A stretch of 64,000 nucleotides of DNA, taken from contig JAUIRK010000173.1 in the NCBI GenBank assembly GCA_030549495.1, positions 124,001 to 188,000 of the forward strand, read 5' to 3'. The notes under the pieces are model-generated. The model worked only from the letters and a program-made list of their open reading frames with translations, was not told the DNA's origin and did not search any database. This document shows, piece after piece, positions 43,595 to 55,024 of the stretch. This DNA is from Nectonema munidae (taxonomy: Eukaryota; Nematomorpha; Nectonematoida; Nectonematidae). Position 1 is the first letter of the stretch, and every line of letters starts with the position of its first letter. The position numbers and the translations under genes were made by a program.

Positions 43595-45017
43595 TGAATC
43601 AAAAGAGAATTTACAATTTACTTTAAAAAAATCTTGACATTATTTGTGACTTGACATTACTTTTCTTACTCTTATCATGGGTTTTTTTTAATCTATCATC
43701 ATTTCACTTCAATTAAATTTGATTCACCATTTCTTTATTTTCATACTGAAGTATTTTAAAAATTCAAACAATAATTCTCATTGTAGTTGGAAAGATTATA
43801 GATTTTTTTCCCATTCGAGCCTATAAGCATATGTTTCTGCTCGAAAATTTTTTCCTATAGACCTAATAAACTTACTTACTTACATTGAATATTTTGATTC
43901 TCAATGCTAGCACTCAAAAATGTCCTATTCATCAAACTGAAAAGAAACTGAAAGTTTTCAATGATTTTACCATCATGTTTAAAAACAATTTGTTCATTTT
44001 TTGAAGTTTTCATCAGACTGTTCAGATTTCTCCATGTTTCTTTATTACTTTTATTGTTAAATAACTTATCATAATACGCTGCTTTCAAATTTTTACACAA
44101 ATGTTTCACTTTTTTACAGTATTCATCATAATGTCTTTTCAAGTAGTAATCAATTCTACAATTCCTAGTTTTTTTCATTTTTCTATACATCGAATCGCGT
44201 TTTTTGAAGATAATAATTGACTTGTTACCCAATTTGATTTATTCAGTTTATACTTTGATTTAGGAAAAGTGAAAACATTCATTGTAGAGTTTTTGATACT
44301 ACTTGAGATAGTATTGGTGATTATTTCAATATGTATATCTGGATTGTCTTTGTAGCTTTCAACATATCGATCCCACTGAATTGAATTAATTTGATTTCCA
44401 ATTTTTTTTATCAAATTTTGAAATAGAATTCTTAGAAATAAAGTTAATATCATAGTTAGAACACAAGCTGAGAAGAATTAGAAGATGATCAGAAAAATAT
44501 GTTTCAATGTTGGGACACAAATAGGGAAACCTGTTTGAAGTAAAAATGTTGTCTAGATAGGTAAGCGATAGCAGTTAAATATACTAATGAATGGCCCTTT
44601 TCTAGAAAAAATTTTAATACCATAAGGTTCAAAACTAAGTGAAGTTATATTCAGATCAATACTCTCTACAACTAAATGCTCCCTACCAAAAAAACAAAGA
44701 TCAGCATGCTTTGATATCCTTCTAGATTGAGAAAAAAACTTATATCCAGGCATGGAAAAGTCACTATTTTTTCAGTAGGCCATGACTCTTGGAAGGCTAA
44801 AACATCTATAAAAATATTGTTTTTTGAAAAAAGTTCGTTTATAGCAATTAACTGATCAAATTTTGCTCTTAAGGATTGAGTATTGAGAGACACAATATTG
44901 AGGTTATGGAGTTTATAACAATCTAACTGGCTGGGTGACAATTAAATTGAGCATTGCAAAGTATCTAGGGATGGATCATTGTTGTCTTTCAAAATAATAT
45001 CATTTAAGTCAGTCATC

Positions 45018-45500
45018 TCAATCATCATTATTGAGTACTAACGTATCTAACTTATTTTGGAAAATTGATTTCAAATTTACATAAACTTGTTGTTTTAAAG
45101 GACACTTCATTGTAAAAGTATGATGATCCGAAGCTGAGTGTTTATCTTTACAATTCTCACAAGAAACTTGCTTATTACATGAATAGTGTGTATGTCCCTC
45201 TTTACCACAATTTGAACAAAAGAGGTTTTTTCTTTTACAAAAAAACTTATAATGCCCTATTTTGAGACAATTACTACACTGCTTTACTCTTGCAATAAAA
45301 GGTAAAATAGGGTATGAGGTATAGTTAATAAAGATCCTACCCTTCCTCGTTAGATTAATAGTAGCTTCTCTGGAAAACTCAACAATAATTCCATAATAGT
45401 CCTCACTTGGATTATACTTAAATTTATGTATTAATATTATATCTTTGTGTTCAATGTCATTTTGAGATACAATGTGGCTTTTCAATTCATCAAAATTCAT
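45018..45500 (-). pseudogene. LINE ORF1 (gag-like) fragment with zinc knuckles
   Basis: 160 codons. CSNCLKIGHYKFFC and CSNCGKEGHTHYSC are two CX2CX4HX4C knuckles; CENCKDKHSASDHHTFTMKC is a longer third Cys/His cluster. In LINEs of this type ORF1 binds the element's RNA. The frame is open over this stretch, but the upstream half is broken. Starts at an internal Met, so the true ORF1 start is further right. Confidence 0.75.
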
Positions 45501-45942
45501 AAAACTCGGAATATGTTTAAAAATGAGTCTAGGACATTTGTGAGCAAATTTATCTATCTCAATATTTTTGCTTTCAAGTTCTTTTTTGAGTAATTCATTT
45601 GTTGATGAATCAGAAGTTTCAAATTGTTTTTGGTAAATTTCATTTTGTTTATATTATATTTTTCTTTCAAGGATTTGTGTAAAAACTTACTGGCTTGAAA
45701 ATTATTACTTATTTCTAATTAGTCTTTTGACCCATCGATAACAAGAGAGTTTGATGAAGAAAAATTTTTCTTAAGCGCATCACTATACAAGCTAGAAACA
45801 TAATTATTAAATTTGAGTTTAGATTTTATTTATTTTATATCAGCTTTAATTTCCTGAATAGTTTTATCATTTTCATTACTATTAGAACCAAGTTTACTTT
45901 TACCAATCAAAGAAAAAGGGAGACTTAGAGTAAAGTTGCATT

Positions 45943-46090
45943 AAAGTTAAAAGTACCGTGGTGTGTTTTCATCGAGAAGGCACAATTGCGCCGCTTGTAT
46001 CGAACTATGAGAAAATGGGCTTGATACGGAATCGAACCCAAGACCTTGAGTTATCTAAACCTAGTATCTAAACAACCTAACTCACGCCCC
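45943..46090 (-). repeat. tRNA-derived SINE, copy 3
   Basis: TTAAAAGTACCGTGGTGTG, then CATCGAGAAGGCACAATTGC, then GGAATCGAACCCAAGACC (reverse of the B box) and CTCACGCCCC. Lies immediately upstream of the 5' end of the LINE. Confidence 0.8.
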
Positions 46091-47552
46091 ATAATGTTCC
46101 CTTTGCGCCTTATTGATGTAAATTACTATAAATTTAATTTATTTTATTATATCATACTCTGATTTATTTCAGATTAATATTGAGGAAAAACTTATAATAT
46201 TATAATATTAATAAATAATTATAATATTGAGGAAAAACTTTTTTTTTTGTTTCTTTTTTTACTATTTAGTTATTTATTCGCCATTCTCTTCTATGATGTA
46301 AATATTTATTTTATGATTGTTATATAAACTATTTTCAAATAACTTTTTTACATATATTGTTAACTTTTCTATATTTGTTCTGGATAAAATCAATTCTATT
46401 AGGATACTCATACTAGCGGCTTGAAATGGCCTTTTGAGTTTCCTCGCATTTTAACGTTGTAATAGGTATTTTCTTCATAAATATTTTATAATGATGAAAT
46501 GACATGAATATTATTATTGTTTTCTTTGTTATGCGAAATAAATTCTTCTTCTGAAGATCAAACATAGTAATTAAGATATACCGTCGACTATCACTAATTC
46601 GAAAGGCTAGTGATTTTTTTGTATTATCAGTAGGCAAAATATAACTATTTGACTCATATTTTTACTTGTGTAATAAACTTTCTCATAAAAGTTTATATGT
46701 ATATTTTCTATATTGGTGAAGCATCTTATTTAATTTTATTTCTGTCACATCATTTCAACCTTAAAAAAAATATATGGTTGGTTGGTTGGTTTTGAATTTT
46801 GATCTACAAGTTTTCTTTCTTTTAATTTTTTTTTCCTTCGGATTTAATCCCAGTTTATTTCGCTTAAAATGGTTCTTCTTCAAGCCTGCCTTTTGTTTAA
46901 CGGCGTAAATAATTAATAATCAATTTAACAAATAATTTTATAAAACCATTTTAATGATCTAAAACTTAAGTTTAATTTGTTAAGTTTAATGTTTAGATTA
47001 AAATTTCTTTGATTTAATCATTAAAGTGACAATAATCCTTACTGATTTATTTAAGGAACACATTTTAATTATTTTTTTTTGATATGGAAAATTTTAATTC
47101 AATATTAAATCATTCATTACAGTACTAGATAAATGTTTCCATTTTGTTTTATTGATGTAAAAAACTATAAATTTATTTTATTGGATAATATTCTAAAGAT
47201 CAAACATAGTAATTAAGATATACCGTCGACTATCGCTAATTCGAATGCTTGAGACTGGCTTGTAGGATTAGTGATTTTTCTGTATTAATATGCAAAATAT
47301 AACTATTTGACTCATATTTTTACTTCTCTCGTTTTGATCTACAAATTTACTTTTAAATATAAAATAAATGAAAAATAATTGTACTAAATGGGATAGTAAA
47401 TTTAAAATCTAGGTTGATTAAATTTTTAAAGTAGTAAAATTTCAAAATAGATTTTTCTTCAAGAATGTTTTTTGAACATTTGTTTTCCATACATTTTAAC
47501 TTTTTCGTATATATTGTAAATTTAATGACGAATAATTTTCATCAGAAACATT
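46091..47552. other. Intergenic region with a diverged direct duplication
   Basis: The segment 46560-46680 recurs at 47197-47335: AAACATAGTAATTAAGATAT then ACCGTCGACTATC and ATAACTATTTGACTCATATT occur in both. An upstream piece (TATTGATGTAAA...ACTATAAATTTA) is also repeated (46118 and 47151). TACCGTCGACTATCxCTAATTCG could be the end of a TA-target element. No gene. Confidence 0.5.
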
Positions 47553-47554
47553 TA

Positions 47555-47744
47555 GTGGTCGTTCACAATTGACGTCAACCTTTTTTTGAAAAATTTCAAC
47601 CCCCCCCCCCCCCCCCCCCCCTCCCTCATGTCAACTTTTAGATATATCATCACTTAACAAAATCGACTTATGTCAACTTTGGATACCTCCCCCCCCCCCC
47701 CCTCCCCCAGTTTTAGTTGACGTCAATTGTGAACAACCCCTCAG
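47555..47744. mobile_element. Small MITE with long C runs
   Basis: GGTCGTTCACAATTGACGTC (47557-47576) and its inverse near 47718-47739 (GACGTCAATTGTGAACAACC) match with one mismatch. The core has runs of 20 or more C at about 47601-47622 and 14 at 47690. TA flanks both sides (47553-47554 and 47745-47746), suggesting a TA target. Run lengths may be unreliable in sequencing. Confidence 0.65.
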
Positions 47745-48519
47745 TAAATTTGTCTCATTTTTAAACCAGAAATTTCCAAATCATTTTGATTAAATCTATT
47801 TTGATCCCTCCAAGTTAGCATTAATAGGACGAAAACATTAGTTTAAAACATTGTAACTTTAGTATGTTCCTAATTATGTTCAAATTTAAATTCATTAGTA
47901 AACAATTTTAGAATGTTCTCTGGTTATCTTCATACACCTTTACGAAGCATAAACTATATTTTATCACCGTAATCTAATTCATTTGTCTTTTAATTTTTTT
48001 TTTCATAATTCCTAATTAATGATGTTATGATTCCATTTTATAGAATGTCCAGATTAGTGATTTCAGAGTCAACTGTATTAATTTTGCTTAAATTTATATA
48101 TATTTTTATATAACCTTAATAAATTACCCTGAAACTTTTTTATCTTATATATTAGATTTTTCTCTATTTTTTTCTTTAATATCTTATTTTTATCGAAATG
48201 TAGGAATTTATGATCATTATTAGATTCTTTTTTTGTTTCTATATATCTTAGTTAATTACTATGCCTATGACATAATTGTTTTTTCGTCTTTGTCTTTGTA
48301 TTCACAATCAGGGGTTGCTATTTGGCAAAATAAAGTTCAAAAATATATAAATACTACAAAAATTATATTTCAAAAATTTTACTAATTGAAGGAATATAAT
48401 TTGGAACAAAAAAGCTATAATTAAGTATGGTATGCTTTATTTGTTTGTAACGAGACAAAAATAGAAATAACAAGAAAATCATAATATGTTCTTAAAGCTA
48501 TCATAAAGCACATCTTCAA
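47745..48519. other. Spacer, nothing certain
   Basis: AT-rich. CAGATTAGTGATTTCAGAGT followed by CAACTGTA near 48050 is an inverse relative of the TACCGTCGACT end at 46580, so an element of about 1.5 kb may end here. No gene. Confidence 0.35.
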
Positions 48520-49390
48520 AGTTATTGGCGAGGCGAATTTTGTTGTTGTTGCAATTTTCAAAATTACTGGTCTGGAAATACCACAGGAGACCAAATATTC
48601 AAGCAATCCTTTAAAATAGAGTATTGAGCTCATACCTAAATTTATAAGACTACTTTATATATTTTTTTACAAAATTGGTGAAATTTAAATTTTATACTTC
48701 CAGCAAAAATATTTTAATTAAATTTGCATATCGCATATACACTAGTTTAAAAAAATCCAAAATTATTGGGCGGCAAATAGGCTTTTCATTTGAAAATGAA
48801 GTAGTCTATCAGGCACATTACAGGAATTGATGAAAGGATATCTGATTGATAGAGAAAATAACTGAAAACAAATAACTGGAGGTTGGAGAGTTTTATATGA
48901 GTGAATGTAGTCTGAAGGAAAAGAGTCTACTAGACACCCTGCGATGTTTATATGAAAAAAATGTGATTGCTTCAGGGACTCACATCCTTGAAATTATTGG
49001 AGGAGGGCGGGCTTTTTTAGCGTCTTCCAAAAAAGACAACAAATTTTTATGAAATCCTACTCTTATTTTGTCTATTCTATTTCATTCTTAATTAAGCTTA
49101 ATGTAAACTTTAACCCCCGCCCTATTAGGCGTAACGTCAACAATGAATGAGGACTTATATATAGCTCCTTCTTTCTCACTTCAAATAGATGCGCACCATC
49201 TCCAAATTATGTGTCTAAAAGGGGTAAAGATATAATTAACAATAAAAAAATTGGAAATTTTATTGAATGAAAAAAATCATTCATTAAAATTTCAGTTGTT
49301 ACTTCTTCCTAAAAAATGAAAAAATGTTTTATTGAGAAAAATAAATAAAAAAAACACATCCAAATTACATAACTTTTCTGAGGTAATTTC
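48520..49390 (-). mobile_element. hAT-type MITE family A, copy 3, with a nested insertion
   Basis: Matches copy 4 in reverse: the right part at 48520-48800 (GGTCTGGAAATACCAC, TATAAGACTACTTTATAT), the middle to about 48970 (GTCTACTAGACACCCTG), and the left part at 49171-49390 (CAAATAGATGCGCACCATCT, CAATAAAAAAATTGG). Between 48971 and 49171 lies sequence absent from copy 4 that itself starts with CAGGGACTCACATCC, a MITE-A-like end. Confidence 0.7.
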
Positions 49391-50868
49391 TATCAAAAAT
49401 GTAAAATAGAATTAAAGTTAGAAAACTTGGTATTAGAATTTTTTCATTATTTTTAGTGTATAAGAATAAGTGTAAGTAAGTTAGACTCTCAAAAAAGGAT
49501 ATAAAATAATATTAAAATTGTGCAAACAAAATCAAACAATAAATTAAGATTGCATTACTTCATTTTTCTCAGCATCATTCAAAAATAGTTTAATAACTAA
49601 TTTGGTGCAAGCTACAAAAAGTTAAATAACTTTTAACATTTTGCAATGATTTGCCTTTTATAATACCTTTTAAGGAAAAAAAGTTTATCACAAAAAGTTA
49701 TAGAGCTTCAACAAAAACTAGAAATTTTACACCGCATCTCATGTCCCACCCTAGCTACGCCACTGGAGAGAAGAGAGCTGAATGAGATAGGAGAGCTTAA
49801 ACAAGAGGAGAGAACTTGAGTGAAATAAGAGAGATTGAATGAGAAAAGAGAGCTTGAGTGATTGAGTTTTAGCAGAAAAAGCGGAAGAGAAGGATCCTAA
49901 TATCTGGTGTTTGAGGAGATTTTTAAACCCCTGAACTAGTTTTAAAATTTTAATTAAAATATTTTTTAATTGTATTTTTTCTATAAATAGTTTAGTATTA
50001 ATCTTGAATTAAAAAAATAAAGTTTTTGAATTCAAGGGCTTAATCAAGTAGTATAAAAGTTCTTATCAACTAAATTTGTCCTGCGGATTAATATTTGCCC
50101 ACGTGTGATGTATACGCTACTGAGTTTCCCTTCTACTAGCGATAATTAAAAAATACCAAGAATTAACCTTAGGTAAAAGATTTGTTAACTTTTATATCAA
50201 TACAAACATTATTTTATTTATGGGCAAAGTACTCACAACTTGGAAACATTCAAATCTCTTTGATCTCTTTATTTTCTTCACATCTTTTAGTTTCCATGTG
50301 TTTTCCAAAATCTTCCTCCTTATCTAATGCATTTTTCAGCTTTTATAGCCGTTCACAATAAAATGAATATCATTTTTAATGGAGTTAGAAGCAACAAAAA
50401 CAAAAAGCGCGCTTATTTCAATTAAAAATTCTGAGCAACGTTTATTATAACCTTTTTTTCCAAAAATCTCATATTAATTCATATTTTTGTACAATATTGA
50501 GATAACAACGGTTGAATAGGTTCCTCAATTTTTTCAAGGTTTTGAGGTACATTTTGATACGATAAGCTAAAAAAAATATAAAAATTGTAATCGATAAAAT
50601 TATGTTACATGGTCAGTTTGTCACAAGCAAAATTTAAATTTGATGCTGTAAAATCTTTTTTTCTTGGTAACCTTTTTGATTTTTAAGCGACAAAGTATAA
50701 TATCTGATAATACCCTTAGTCGCCGAAATTTTTATTTTTTTGATATACTGTATTAAATGGAAACTAATGTAGATGCAAAAAGTAATAAAATAAAATGTTT
50801 AATATTTATGCAGAATACCATTACAAACTTGGAACCTCATAAACCATGCTTTTGATGTTGGTAGCTAT
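49391..50868. other. Intergenic, one hAT-like end
   Basis: CCCACCCTAGCTACGCCACT then G near 49745-49766 is the reverse of a common hAT terminus (CAGTGGCGTAGCTAGGG). Its other end is not visible. Otherwise AT-rich, no gene. Confidence 0.45.
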
Positions 50869-51382
50869 CAGGCCCGTCGTCATGGGGGGGGGGGGGGCGT
50901 GCCCCCCCCCCCAATTCTGACTTGTGCCCCCCCCCCCCCCAAATGGCATCAGCGGAAAAGCAACCTTGTCCTCCTGTCGTTTTTGCGCGAATACACAAAG
51001 ATTCTAGATTTTGATGAAGTATTGAAAGACTTTGCAAAAAATAATCGAAAAATTCAGGTGTATTAGAAAGAAGGGATGTTCTATGCTGCAACTTGTTCCT
51101 TTTTTTTTTATATATTTTGAGCTTGTAAATAAATAACTGTTTGCTACTTTCAGATTCTGGGTTTGTTTTTACAATTTTACTGATTAGATTGAAATTACTA
51201 GTAACATGCTTTGGGGTTTATTCTGATATCTTCGGTTTCGTCCACCTCTCAACTGTCCGTCTGTGAGTGAGCATAGCTGTTGAAGCGGACGTTACTTATT
51301 TTTTCACTCCCTTAATAACTAAATTGGTGCCCCAAAATTTTTATGAGTGCCCCCCTGGACAAGTGTCCTGGCGACGGGCCTG
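50869..51382. mobile_element. hAT-type MITE, 514 bp, with perfect 8-bp target duplication
   Basis: GTAGCTAT occurs at 50861-50868 and 51383-51390. The element starts CAGGCCCGTCG and ends CGACGGGCCTG, 11-bp perfect inverted ends. Long G and C runs lie at 50885-50945. An 84-codon frame on - crosses the left end and is not annotated. Confidence 0.85.
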
Positions 51383-51390
51383 GTAGCTAT

Positions 51391-52779
51391 ATATGTAACT
51401 CAACCTCGTGTCATCTACATGCGATGTATACAATAGAATCAAGTGAGAAGCAGCTTTTTTAGATTTGCAAGAAAATGTAAGAAGCGTTATAATATTCATC
51501 ATTTATGTGTGTACGAGTGTGTAGATTTAACAAAAGTTTATATCTACTATTTGCATTATTGTACTTCAAACATCCTTCTTTCAATCAACGCGAAGGGTGA
51601 ACAAGAATGCATTTCATATATCCTATACAGGGTTGAGGAGTCTGAAAAATATTTGGCGACTCTGACTTCGACCCACCTATTGTAATTTTTGAAACTTTAT
51701 TTATGTAAATTTTTTTAACATTAATGACCCCACCTACAAATAATTTTGCGACTTTAAACACTAAAAATATTTAATTATGTAACATCAGCCTATCTTTTTC
51801 AAATATTAAAAATCTACAAAAAGTGTGATGACATGTTACCATATTTCAAGGGCGTTTGTTAATGTCAATTTTAGATACTCATTTAGAGATTTCCTCAAAT
51901 TTAGATATTTTCTTCAACACAATTTATTAAAATGTTTTATTGGTTTGTATTTGTAGTTTAGTGTCTTTCTTGCATTGTCTTCAAAAAGATTTCTAAATTA
52001 TTGTCTATTTTTTCTATGATAAAACAATACGGTTCATAATCTGAATTTACCCTATTTTTTTCCAAACGTACTTGCTTTAAAAAATTTTCCTAAAAGATCA
52101 AATGAGTTTTTCTCTTACAAACTAATTTTGACGTAAAATAAAAAATTTCATTCTTTAATTTTATTGAATTTTTCAGCCTTCTATGAGTGACAAAAATGAC
52201 AGGCGTGGACTAAAATGCTAAATATTTTTATATCGCGTCTTTGCTACGTTGCACACTAAAAAGAGTGTCTATGAATTTATTTTTCAATCTAACATATATG
52301 AATAATTATGAGATCAGAGTCGGAATCGCAATAATTATTACGCTACCGAATCCTCTCAAAAGGTGTAGCTCTACCGAATCCAACTTTCACTCGGACTCCA
52401 CAACGCTGCCAGTAGAGCAGAGGTGGGAATACTCTCTCCCATGTGCCAAATTCTGCCCACGAGAGTTTTTTTTATAACGCCCACACTTCAATCAAGTATA
52501 CATTTCCACTTTTTAAATTACATTATTCCATAGTTAGAAAAGCTCATATTCATTTATTTATGAAGAAAGGCAAATGAAGCTTAACTTAGAGTTAAACTTA
52601 GTAAAAATCTTTCAAGAGAAATTGTTTAATTTTTCTTCCAATCACACAAAACCAAACTTAAAGTATTTAAGCAGAAGAATAAAATTATATAGCCTCTACA
52701 ATAAGAAAAATTTTCTAAATTTGTGAAGGGAATGAACCTTCTTGATTGGTTTATTTTTGGTGTTATATACAAGATTTAC
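51391..52779. other. Intergenic, possible hAT end
   Basis: CAGAGGTGGGAATACTCTCT near 52418 resembles a hAT 5' terminus, but no partner or target duplication was found. GAGTCTGAAAAATATTTGGC near 51628 belongs to some repeat I cannot name. No gene. Confidence 0.35.
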
Positions 52780-53022
52780 GCAGGTTCAAGAATTGTGAAA
52801 ACCGGTCGAACAATTGTGATGTAAATCTTCGCTTTGAGTTTCATTGATTGGTATTCTTTTATCACTGATGATCGCTTTAACCTTTTTCCATTTTAACCAG
52901 CTGGCATTGACTCTTGCTTGGACTTCCCTTTCACAGCTTCCATTATCCATACTTTGGGTTCCCAAGTATTTGACATTTCTCACCTGTTTCAGCTTATTCC
53001 CGTGTCTATCTTCTAATTGCAA

Positions 53023-53475
53023 TTAAATATACTCATTTTTGTCACATATCATGGTTTCCGTTTTTTCAGCATTCATCTTCAGCCCATATTTCTCCAAACT
53101 CTCTTGCCATTTTATAACTCTTTTTCCAAGTTGTTCTTTGTTGTCTGCCAGTATCTCTATGTCGTCACCAAATAAAAGTTCCCATAAGTCTTCCTTTTTT
53201 AAATGATTCGATAGTCCATCAACAACCAACGTAAACAACAATGGGCTCAATGTCGAACCTTGATGCAGACCGATTTTTACTTCAAATTCTCTTGAAATTC
53301 CTTCTGGCGTTTTAATCGATGTCTTTGGATTTTTGTAGATTTCTTGCACCAATCTTACAAGTTTTTCGGATATTCCCTTTTTACGAAAGCACCAATATAC
53401 TACTTCCCTATGAATAGTATCATGTGCTTTCTCTAGATCTACAATTCCACAAATAAACTGATGCATTTCCTTCAA
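53023..53475 (-). pseudogene. RTE-like reverse transcriptase fragment
   Basis: 150 codons open, covering the central RT. VDLEKAHDTIHREV holds the first catalytic Asp. GLHQGSTLSPLLFTLVVDG is the RT 4 motif. FGDDIEILADN is the YADD box with Phe-Gly for Tyr-Ala; both Asp are kept. KYGLKMNAEKTETMI follows. Confidence 0.8.
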
Positions 53476-53869
53476 TTTACTTTTCTATTAGTTGTCTTGT
53501 AATAAAAATCGTGTCTATTGCACTCTTTCTAGGCATAAATCCAAATTGTTTGGGTTTATCTGTATCACTGAACGAATTCGCTTGCCCAAAATTTTTTCTA
53601 GTATTTTTACTCCATGCTCCAGTAACTTCACCCCACGATGGCTACTACATTCTAAGACATCACCTTTCTTTTTCCAAATGGATACTAATACGCTTTTCCT
53701 CTAGTCTTCAGGGATTTTTTCTTCAATCCAAACTCTGTTTAGTAGGTCTACCATCCATGTTATCGTTTCATGTCCTCCTGCTTTAATCATATCTATGCTA
53801 ATCTCATTAAGTCCAGTTGTTTTATAATTCTTCATCTTCCTGATTTGCTCCAATACTTCATCTCAGAAG

Positions 53870-54340
53870 CGGACCCGACATAAAAGATTTTATGTTCTCT
53901 AAAAATATCTTTTTTATAATCTGTCTGTCGCTGGAAGAATTCTGATTGGTTGAAATTATTTATATATGTTTTGTGTATGTATGTTTAAAGCATTCTGATT
54001 GGTTGAAATTATTATATGTTTTATGTGTGTTTATATAATGTGATTATGACTCACCACTAAACCATATATCACCATTAGCAACTCATCACAACAAAAAAAA
54101 CTAGCCGGTCCCGTGGTCGTTTCGAGCGAAGCGAATTTGAATTAGCAACTCAAAATACACACTACCAAGAATCCTATGTTTCGAGCGCAGCGAGAAACGA
54201 CCACGGGACCGGCTAGTATAATTTATATTGTAAATTAAAATGTAACTTTATATAATTTAGTTATAACCAATAATCTGCTGAATAAGAAAAATTTCAAAAA
54301 CATGTTTTTTTCTTTGTCTCCTTTGATTCGTTTTCTATTT
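53870..54340. mobile_element. Insertion carrying a CCGG-rich foldback and a direct repeat
   Basis: This stretch interrupts LINE coding similarity. It holds two copies of ATTCTGATTGGTTGAAATTA followed by ATATGTTTTxTGTGTxT (about 53938 and 53993) and a foldback at 54101-54216. The foldback arms have a GC-rich sequence unlike the surroundings. I recall similar CTAGCCGGTCCCGTGGTCG foldbacks from other invertebrates, possibly tied to Helitron-like elements, but this is uncertain. Confidence 0.5.
54101..54216. repeat. Foldback with perfect 23-bp arms
   Basis: The arm at 54101-54123 (CTAGCCGGTCCCGTGGTCGT then TTC) is inverted exactly at 54194-54216. Inside, CGAGCGAAGCGAA and TTCGAGCGCAGCGAG are further short inverted relatives. 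It ends in CTAG followed by T. Confidence 0.75.
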
Positions 54341-54429
54341 TTATAACAAAGATGAGAAGCAACTTAGCTCAAGAAGGGGAGGTTGGAGGGCAACAATTTT
54401 TTAGATTATCTTTTCTGGTCCTTCAATCT

Positions 54430-55024
54430 TTAAAGCTTCTTCCAATATTCTGGCCACCTATTCTTACCTTCTTCAGTGTCAACGATCATTTTTCCTTCTT
54501 TATCTTTGATAATATTAACGTTTCCAATCTCCTGCCTTTCTTTTTGTCTTGCTTTTGCAATTCTGTGCATCCGATTTTCTCCTTCCTTTCTTCTTAAATC
54601 ATCATGCAGTTTTTGTGTCCCTTGATTTTTAGCAACCGCAATACATCTTTTCCCTTCCTTCTTTTTTGTTCCATATAATTCCATGTCTTCTTTCAAGTTT
54701 GTTTTTGCCACCTCTTAAAAGCCGTTTTTTCTCTTTCAACACCCTTCTCACACTTTCGTTCCACCGCCATGCCTCTTTTTGCTTTATTCCTCCCGGCTTG
54801 TTGCGTCGCAAGACTCTTTTACTCACTGATATTAAATTCTTATTTATTTTTCCCCACATTTCTTCTACATGCTCATTCTTCTTCCATTGTATACCCATCT
54901 CTTTTATGGCTTTCATAAACACACACCTTATTCCACTTTCTTCCAATTTCCAAATATTCAGTTTCTCATTTTTTCGAATATTTTGCGTATATACTTTGTT
55001 TTTATACCAGTCAAGGACAACCAA
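54430..55024 (-). pseudogene. RTE-like LINE linker between endonuclease and RT
   Basis: Two overlapping frames, 54629-55024 and 54430-54711. They are rich in Lys/Glu and read EEMWGKINKNLISVSKRVLR, then EAWRWNESVRRVLKEKKRL and later RQKERQEIGNVNIIKDKEGK, which is the usual W-N-x-x-V and KDKEG pattern before the RT in this LINE group. Confidence 0.7.

Larger units (their letters stand above)
42330..45930 (-). mobile_element. Near-full-length but broken LINE with CCHC ORF1 (Jockey/CR1-like)
   Basis: Read on - from about 45930: an ORF1 with zinc knuckles (45500-45018); the endonuclease from LNIVSLNTQSLRAKFDQLIA (44890) through LPGYKFFSQ-like and SDHLLILL-like parts to about 44430; a linker to 43876; the reverse transcriptase (43594-42776); and the C-terminal EVLQKKAIKVVFNRKYC region (42625-42332). 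At least six frames are used. About 250 bp of extra sequence at 43600-43870 interrupts the RT start. No poly(A) tail is evident at 42330. Confidence 0.8.

Noticed and set aside
45018-45500. Retroviral or LTR-element gag because of CCHC knuckles
   Set aside because: The neighbouring endonuclease and LINE-type reverse transcriptase on the same strand, and the absence of flanking long repeats, show it is ORF1 of a LINE.
51443-51685. 80-codon open frame
   Set aside because: No motif, and part of it is repeat-like sequence; not supported as a gene.
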